A DNA stretch of 64,000 nucleotides, from positions 15,657,399 through 15,721,398 of the forward strand of contig CM059977.1 of the NCBI GenBank assembly GCA_030490835.1, in the 5' to 3' direction. Shown here piece by piece: positions 56,901 through 64,000 of this stretch. How positions within the stretch are numbered: position 1 is the stretch's first letter; each line of letters begins with the position of its first letter. Position numbers and translations under genes: made by a program. The DNA comes from Annona cherimola (Eukaryota > Streptophyta > Magnoliopsida > Magnoliales > Annonaceae). The notes beneath the pieces were generated by a model. The model had not been told where the DNA came from and did not search any database. It saw only the letters and a program-made list of their open reading frames with translations.

Positions 56901-59900
56901 TTGAAATTGGTGATTTAAAAAATAATAATAAATAGGTAAAAGTATTGTAAAATGACAAAACTTAATGTATGAATTAAATACAATTAAGAAAACATATTTA
57001 TGAAGATAAATAAAATAAAAATAAGATAAAATAAATGAATGTTGCATTTTAACTTAAAATGCATCATGGTATATACAATCATGCTCCTTAGTTAATTCTT
57101 ATATTAATATGAAAACATAAAGATTATTAGGTTATAAGGAAGTAGTTGATGCAAGACAGGATGCCCTAAATCAATAATAAGGGAAGACTTCGGACAAAAG
57201 AGGAAAGATCCTCTCGATAGGGTTAGAAGAGAAAAAAGGGAGAAATCACAAATGAATAGGAGAGAAAAAACACAGAAAGACTTAAAACGAGGAGAGGAGG
57301 TAGGAAGAGAGTTGATGTAGGATAAGTAGAGAAGAAGAAAAAAAGAATTTTAGGAAAAAAAGATCTCATTCCATTATCAAAATAAACCATTTTACGTAGA
57401 ATTAAAATAACCCTATGTATAAGAAAAGAAACTTAAGCAACAAAGAAACAAAAACCTATGCAACAAGCAACCTTACTCAACAAGCAAACTTGTGGACGAA
57501 GCAACTTGTATGACAAGAAAATTTGCTGGCTAAGAAATAACTAAAAATAGAAATAAACAACCTAAAATAATTTAAACCATTTTTCAAATAATAATAAAAA
57601 ATCCCTAAAATAATAAAAACTTCCAAAATAAAAACTCTAAACAAAATAAATCCTAATTTATGAAAATTACTTCATGCCCCCGCATCATTTTCCTTGATTT
57701 AGAAAAAATCGTCCTTGAGTTTTATAGTGAACTTTCTTCAACTTTGAAGAGAAGTAATAATGTAATCCAACAAGCTGAAATGCATGTTGTTAGTCAGTCA
57801 ATGCCTTATCACCAAAGTTGCGACTTCTGTTTTGATGACTATCTGAAATTTCGATCAGTGGAAGACCTTCCTTTAATTTCTAAAATGAGAAAAAATGTCA
57901 GATGTGCTTCTGTGATTTCTAAAAAACCTGAGACAATGCTGAATTTTTCTGCAACTTGGGGCTGTTCTATAAATTTCTGAATCAGAAGACTTCTGTGCAG
58001 TTCTTTGAAATTTAGGGACTGATGTTGAAAGTGCTGGTGCAGTGGATCTCTCCCAAAATTTCAGAAATTTTTTAAAAATCAATATGCAGAAGTTGGAGTT
58101 CTTTTTCTAAAAAAATACTAGGTTTCGCACTGCTATCAAGTTGATGCAGGACAAGATGCCTTAAACCAATAATAAGGGAAGACTTTGACGAAAGAGGGAA
58201 GATCCTCTCAATACGGTTAGAAGAGAAGAAAGGGTAGAAATCATAGATGAATAGGAGAAAAAACACAAAAAAACGTAAAAAAGTAAAGAAGATGTAAGAA
58301 AAGAGTTAATGTAGGACAAGTAGAGAAGAAGATAGAAGGAGGAGAGGAGGAGAATTTTAGGAAAACAAAGATCTCATTCCATTATCAAAATAAATTATCT
58401 TACACAGAACTCAAATAACCCTATTTGTAAGAAAAAATAATTTAAGCAAAAAAGAAACGAAACCTTATGCAACAAGCAATCTTGCTCAATAAGCAAAAAT
58501 ATGGACTAAGCAATCTATACAACAAGTAAACTTGCAAGCTAAGAAATAACTAAAAATAGAAATAAATAACCTAAAATAATTTAAACCATTATTTTAACTA
58601 ATAATACAAAATCCCTAAAGTAATAAAAATTTCTAAAATAAAAACCCTAAACAAAATAAATCCTAATTTATAGAAGTTTCTTCGTGCCCCACATCAAGTC
58701 AACAGTAGTAAACTCATGCAGCAGTTATCTTCAGCTAACCACCGGGAATCAAGCCACAGCAACCTTCCAAAATATAGCAATTTATGATGTCATATTAAAC
58801 AATTATAAATGGGAAAGGCATTGGAAAAAACATTATGCGCAAAAGCCCTCAAATGGGGGCTTGAATCAGTTTTGAAAAATTATGCATTTCTTTCCAGATT
58901 GTGGAAAAGGAGAAACGCTGCTAGCAAGGCCTCCATTTGAAAACTACAGGGAGTTGCAAATTAAGATTGACGAATACCTTTTCATCTTTCTCAAAGTGCT
59001 CCAGCTTTGATAATTTTCCTGTCGTCACTATCTCATGGATCTGCCAGTGAAACATATAAGCATCTTCATAATTTTGTATTTACTAAAAGCTCTCTTGAAG
59101 GAATCAGTCACACCCATCATCAATGCACTTCAAGATGGATTTTTCATCTTAGTTTAGTTAACGTACATAGATTTCTCAACCTGATACAACTCTGCAGCCT
59201 TGCGTACTAGCCACGAATTCATAAAGACATCAACCAATTCAAACGTGAATAATTAATTATACTTCAACAGCTAGATGTTTCTAAACACACATTCCAAATA
59301 CAAAATGCTGAACAATGTGTTCACAAGTAATGAAATTATTTACACTGAAATAATTCACAGGGTATGTTTTGCTCTTAGACCACTATAGTCAATAAAAGGT
59401 TATAAAGAGCAAAAATGTCAGTAGAAAGCACAGGTAGGCAGGTGCGATCATCCCATTCTCAAATCCAACTATGAGCTTCTCATCAAAAGAACAGTACAGT
59501 TTACTCTTGCAAAAAGAGAATTAAAACCAAGAAAAGAGAAAACAGTCCAACTAACTGCCAAAAAATAATTAATCCCTTTCCAGAAGTAAAAAAACAAAAA
59601 CAGGATTTTGAACACAAACATCTCCACTGATACACCAAATTAGTGTTTGTAATGAGTTTAAAAAACAAAATAGCACTAATAAATAAATCTCTCTACTGAA
59701 TAGCAAATGAAGATTTGGTGTGATGAGAAACAAAGGGAATAGACGTCAAATAGAACTTGGTCTTGAATAGGAATTTGTCACTTACATGATCCTGGATTGA
59801 TTTCCCAATTGTGGGCAGGTGCTTGACCTGATCAACATTCTCAATTTTGAATGGTAGTTTTTCAATGACAGAAATTGCCTTGTAGTAGCTGAAAGATCTC

Positions 59901-62900
59901 CGGTCATCCCCTAGAGCTTTTGTACATAAACATCCACATTACGCAGATGTCAGGAAGCACAGGGTTGTCCATAGGATCAAAATACAGAAAATGCATTCAT
60001 AAAAGCAATCTCTCTACAGCCTCACCTCTGTAAATGCCAATTAGCTTTCCAAATATATCAGTGATGTTCCTGTTCAAGTCAGGTGCACTGTACAGCGAGG
60101 ACTGCAACATAATCACCAAATCAGTGAGCAGTCAGTACAGTGCAGGTATAAATTTCTTCTTCTCATTTGTTTTTGCATGTTCTTCGCCATTATTGTACCC
60201 TGTTAGTTTACAGTTGTATCACAGGGTGGGATTACAAAAACCTAGATTTTGCCATTAGTAATTACAACATCCTACTTCCTTTCGCAACATGAGGTATCAA
60301 GCTCTAGTTATTTGCTTAAAGTTTATTTCAAAAATTAAAAAAAACCAGCCATCTTGGACCCTGCCAGCTAGGGATAAAATCTGTGGGAGCAAAAATCTAG
60401 AATTTTTTTTTCCATAAACACATCTTACTTTCTGTGGCACAGCAACCTGGGAACTTGTGCTAGAATTGTCTGCATTGGATTTTGGGTGGGAATCAGTAAT
60501 GGGTGACTCATCCCTGATATCCATCTCAGTGAACTGAAGTTCTTGCATTGTCAAGTTATCACTTTGCATGTTTCTTGATTCTTTGCCTTCATCCCTCTTT
60601 CCTGGCAGTGTGACTTCTAAATCATCTGAAGTCCTGGCCTTTTTATGAGGAGATGCCTTGCCATCTGACAGGTTATCTCCAGCTGATTCTGAGTGTGATG
60701 ATGTCTCCGATAATTGTATAGATTCATTCTCCCCTAACCCAATAGCAAGATGATACAAATCTTCAGGCTCCTTTGCACCTAGTTTCAAGCTATCTTCCAG
60801 CCACTGATAAGGAAGTACTTTCTGCACCAAAAGAGCAAGTGTTAAAACTTCCTGCAAGGTTAGCCAACATCTTTCCAATGTATTCAATAGAGAGACTTCA
60901 GAACACAGTGAAATGGAGTATTTCTTTTAAAATATCTAAAATGCCTTTCATGATAAGTAATTAAATATCCTATTTTGAAATATATGACCGGCGAAAGGGG
61001 AAGAAGGTGCTCTGAAATTCCCACCATCTTCTATAGAAGGGTACGACAATGGATCTGCCACTGTGCCAACTTCTATTATAGTCACCCCTACACCTCCTTA
61101 GAAAGATTAAGGGCGAGATTTTTAAGAAGTACATCTGTTGTTTATCATTAGTATGTTAAATAAAGCTTAATATCTGTCGAATGACTCAGATTCCTGGCGC
61201 ATAAAATACATCAATAAATCAAGGACCAACTGTTATTCAAATGATATAGTACATGCATGGTATATCCTGAAGGAAAAAGGAGTACACCAGAAAGCACTGG
61301 TATTAATCTTATTGATAAAAGCCATCACCATCATTACTCCACACCTATCCAGCTAGAAGCCAGATCCAATAAAAAGGATAAAATAAAGCCAGAAATTGCA
61401 GTCAGTCGTGCACTGGTTGTCTCTTTTACCACTTCGTTCACATGGCCTTTCCAAGGTCCAACTACAGATGCATATTACCAAGGAATAGAATATTTAAAAT
61501 ATCATGTTAATAATACATAGAAGCAATTTCCATAAGGGGATACATCAGGGTGCTACCAGCTTAAAATGACCTCCACATTGATGATGCAGTCTGAATTCAA
61601 TTTGTTATATTACTCCAATAATCCAATTAGAATCTTCAGTGGTTCATACCTGCTTAAAAATGCATATAATCATGTATAAATTATGAAAAATAATTAAATC
61701 CATCAACAGATGTATTAAAATATAATAATACTTTATAAGATTGTTTATTTGCATATGAATGGTGTTTTAGATGTTGAAAATACAACTTTGAAATTGATTA
61801 AATCAAAAAATTTTACTATGGTAAATTTACACATTTTCCAGATGAGGCCCATATGCACATTTGATTTAGATGAAACTTGGTGTGCTACTTAAATAAATGA
61901 TTCTAAATGCAATAGGCGAGTTGAATTTTCATTTAAACACCAAGTGGACCCATATTAAGCTGGCAACACCCTAGTTGCACCCTAGTATATCCCTTACGTA
62001 AGAATGTAAAACAAATTGTGTCCACAAAATTAGCACCGACAGCATTGCAAGTTGAAAGACAAGGAAAAATCAAAACGCACCCCTTTAAAATGCATCAAAT
62101 ATTCACGACCCACTTGATGTGCAAGATCATTTGAGTTCATCGCAAGAATGTGAGTGACCCTCGTTGATAAGTGATCCTTAACTATTGCTCCCATTTGGGT
62201 CAGCCTCTGCTTCCAAATCTACAGCATCAACAATACAGAGTTCAGTAAAGCCACGTGTGAGTTGTGAGAGGAGAAGCTCTTCAAAACAATTATAAGCTAG
62301 TCCTCAAATGCTGAAAAGGGAACAAATAGAAAGGCATTTGAAGCATGACATACATTTGCTATAAGCAAGGTAATATGCTGAAATGGAGTTGCTTGTTGAA
62401 TGAGCAGGAAGGGTGAAATGGGGATGGACGGCATCAAGCCAAGTTGCCTATAGTCCCGGCCACAGATGGCAGTAGCATAAAATCTGCTGGTTTAAAAATC
62501 TTCCAAGAAGCATCCCATCATGCGCATTAATTTGGACATCTGTAGCTTGCTGAATTAGCTGATCATTAACACTATAACAAGTCTTTCACAGCAAGCAAGC
62601 TCTATATGTTCTGGGCCTAAATTATTTATGGAAAATAGCTGAAGCAACAATCAGGTCCTGTTCAATGAATTTGCTACCTCTACCTTGCCTAGTCAACCAG
62701 CAACAGTAGTTCTAATTTCATCGGGAAAATGCATGAGACACAAAGAAAAGGAACATAGTCCAAACCTCAATTCCAGAACTAATATAATGATTATATAAGG
62801 GAAATGATACATCTAAAAAACAGCATTCAGGTTTAAAATTATATGGTGAGTTGGGGTGTTTAAATAAACACAATTCAATTACTCTCTATTTCCAAACCAA

Positions 62901-63284
62901 CGTTGAAGAAATCTATGCAGGAAAGTGTAGTGGGAAATTCACGCCGCCGCAACACCAATGGATGGAGTGAATTTTCCAGTGAATTCATGAACAGGTACAA
63001 CATTCGACTCGTCACGACGATACAAATCCAAAAGCTGCGGAGTTGGGAGTCATTATTTGGTTGCAAAAACACAATACTCACCCATGACAAACGAGTTCAA
63101 AGATATGGTAGAAGGAAGCAGAAAAGGAAGGCAGCGAGAGAGAGAGAGAGAGAGAGAGAGAAGAAAGAAAAAAAACCTGTAACCTACGAGGCTGGACTCC
63201 AGTCTCCACCAAGTAGACAATCATGCCTCTGAACATTCCCTGAGAATCTGAAAGTGTTTTCCTCTTCTCCTTCTTCGGCGCCAT
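49828..63284 (-). CDS. POLL: DNA polymerase lambda (family X repair polymerase)
   Basis: Fourteen exons (minus): 63284-63177, 62218-62081, 60821-60429, 60101-60026, 59916-59786, 59040-58978, 55786-55607, 55509-55456, 53681-53593, 52899-52809, 52276-52196, 51298-51231, 50109-50025, 49926-49828 (stop at 49830-49828). All introns are GT-AG, phases agree, giving 551 residues, normal for plant Pol lambda. BRCT domain ~15-95 ([33 protein letters not shown]); Ser-rich linker to ~212; 8-kDa domain 214-303 with a helix-hairpin-helix ([10 protein letters not shown]); fingers 304-363 ([20 protein letters not shown]); palm with catalytic D399 and D401 ([12 protein letters not shown]) and D466 (HRIDLK); thumb ending [13 protein letters not shown]. 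Fills short gaps in base-excision repair and end joining, in the nucleus. The 8-kDa position aligned with the mammalian lyase lysine is H282. Intron 6 (3.2 kb) and intron 8 hold transposons. It looks intact and functional. Confidence 0.96.
50908..50948. repeat. GT microsatellite in Pol lambda intron 12
   Basis: About 20 GT units with one interruption near the 3' end. Likely length-polymorphic. Confidence 0.95.
53751..54039 (-). mobile_element. Tourist-like MITE, copy 7, in Pol lambda intron 8
   Basis: GGGTGTGTTTTGG at the left and CCAAACACACCC at the right, interior in the reverse orientation (ACATATCTATTTTAACTTTATTC). Flanks AAA and ATC do not give a TTA duplication. A short TCA microsatellite follows at 54040-54060. 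Confidence 0.85.
56701..57068. mobile_element. Palindromic fold-back MITE, copy 5, in Pol lambda intron 6
   Basis: A 368-bp near-palindrome: CATGATGTATTTTAGGTTAA at the left pairs with CATGATGCATTTTAAGTTAA (right, reverse complement), and pairing continues through ACATTCATTTATTTT and a TTTGCCATTTTACAATACTTTT arm. Flanks TATATCC and TATATAC match at 6 of 7, suggesting a degraded TSD. Same size class and arm layout as the other fold-back copies. Confidence 0.75.
57147..58696 (-). mobile_element. TRIM-like non-autonomous LTR retrotransposon in Pol lambda intron 6
   Basis: Two direct repeats, 57147-57687 (541 bp) and 58142-58696 (555 bp), each TGATG...CATCA, flank a 454-bp non-coding interior. 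Read on the minus strand, the first LTR has TATAAATT near its start; just after it, TTGATAGCAGTGC matches 10 of 13 positions of the initiator-Met tRNA primer-binding sequence, and the interior ends with AAGGAAAA before the second LTR, a polypurine-tract-like site. No gag or pol. No clear 5-bp TSD (GTAGT vs AGTCA). A segmental tandem duplication is the alternative explanation. Confidence 0.75.
61660..61960. repeat. Fragment related to the dispersed AT-rich repeat, Pol lambda intron 2
   Basis: Phrases such as TTGATTTAGATGAAACTTGG, ATGATTCTAAATGCAATA and GAATTTTCATTTAAACACC parallel the ends of the repeats at 11408 and 13509. Homology is patchy and boundaries are approximate. Confidence 0.4.
63136..63161. 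repeat. GA microsatellite beside Pol lambda exon 1
   Basis: About 13 GA units in intron 1, some 16 bp beyond the exon 1 donor site (CT-rich in the transcript). Confidence 0.9.
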
Positions 63285-64000
63285 TTCAGCTTCCTTCGGG
63301 GCAAGTCCTTGGCCCTTGGGAGTGAGCGGCGGGAACTGGGCAGGCAGGTTGCTTGCGTGTCATGGTCAAGTCCTTAGCCAGTTGCCCCTTCGGAACAAAG
63401 TGGCACGTGCACCATGCACGTGTCCTAAAACAAGATGTCCAACGTGCCCTTTGACATTCGTACCTGCATTCTGCAGTGCGATGCATCGCTTGTTTGCTCT
63501 CCATCCGTGTTTGCCAAAAAAATCATGGCTGGATATGAAATTTTGGAAATCGCCGTCTCTATTGTGCCAAAATAGTATTTTATTTTTTATTTTTTATTTG
63601 TGCTTTCGAGAATTAATTGACAGTCGGAACAACATGTTCGCCGAAGCTCATGACCAGTGGTAGGGAGAGGCGTGAATTTTTGTAACTGCGCGATTTTATC
63701 ATATGCAATGGACCAACGGCGATCACTGTCGTTTCTTAGCTACTTGCTTCTCATGCAACTTTCATCATATCCCATTTAAATAAGTGCCCATGCAGATGAT
63801 GTCACGTCGTGTTGGGTGGACACTGCATGGCAAGTGGAAGAAAAATTTTTTGGGGGTTTTTTATTATGGCTTTATTTAAAAGTCTATGTTATTGCTTATT
63901 AGCATTTTGGAAATTATGTCCTTTTCTGCTTGCGGCTTACAGCTTAAGAAGCTTAAACGTAAAAATAACCTGCAAGACAAAAGCTCCGTGTTTTTCTTAA
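63285..64000 (-). promoter_or_regulatory. Upstream region of DNA polymerase lambda
   Basis: The first 250 bp upstream of the ATG are GC-balanced and contain GGCACGTGCACC (CACGTG core, a G-box) near 63402-63413 and CACGTGTCC near 63418. Beyond about 63550 the sequence is AT-rich without recognisable features up to the window end. No other gene is seen. Confidence 0.45.

Noticed and set aside
57147..58696. Autonomous LTR retrotransposon
   Set aside because: The interior is only 454 bp and carries no gag, protease, reverse transcriptase or integrase; a 106-codon frame at 57660 has no domain.

Overview
This window is nuclear DNA from a flowering plant. Five protein-coding genes with plant-specific relatives can be read. 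Introns are long, AT-rich and follow GT-AG rules, and intergenic space is filled with MITEs, LTR remnants, a LINE, SINEs and a Mutator-like element. No bacterial, viral or organellar architecture is visible. GC-rich first exons beside AT-rich introns would fit a monocot or magnoliid, but the lineage cannot be fixed from sequence alone.

Layout. Bases 1-23,800 hold no convincing gene. They are a mosaic of inserted elements: Tourist-like MITEs, a SINE, two hAT-type elements, a solo LTR, palindromic fold-back elements and Mutator-type MITEs, many with readable target-site duplications (TSDs). At 23.8-29 kb lies a TORTIFOLIA1/SPIRAL2-like microtubule-associated protein gene (+). At 31.0-32.3 kb is a young 5'-truncated LINE with a perfect 17-bp TSD. 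At 33.25-35.2 kb is PRIN2, a plastid redox/transcription factor (+). At 36.4-38.36 kb is an intronless PLS-DYW pentatricopeptide gene (-). At 38.9-46.1 kb is a 7.3-kb Mutator-like element carrying a glutamate-receptor exon fragment and a nest of later insertions (a 3.46-kb LTR-like insertion; a palindromic element split by a 2-kb hAT-like element; two Tourist MITEs). At 46.64-47.64 kb is an intronless DUF716/TMEM45-family membrane protein gene (+). At 49.8-63.3 kb is a complete 14-exon DNA polymerase lambda gene (-) encoding about 551 residues. Its introns house a TRIM-like LTR retrotransposon, a palindromic MITE and a Tourist MITE.

The genes do not form a pathway: they act in cortical microtubule organisation, plastid transcription and redox signalling, organellar RNA editing, an unknown membrane role, and DNA repair. 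The most noteworthy material is the transposon archaeology. There is a family of five near-palindromic elements of about 360-395 bp, and a Pack-MULE-like element that now separates two head-to-head genes. No novel defence or enzymatic system was found.
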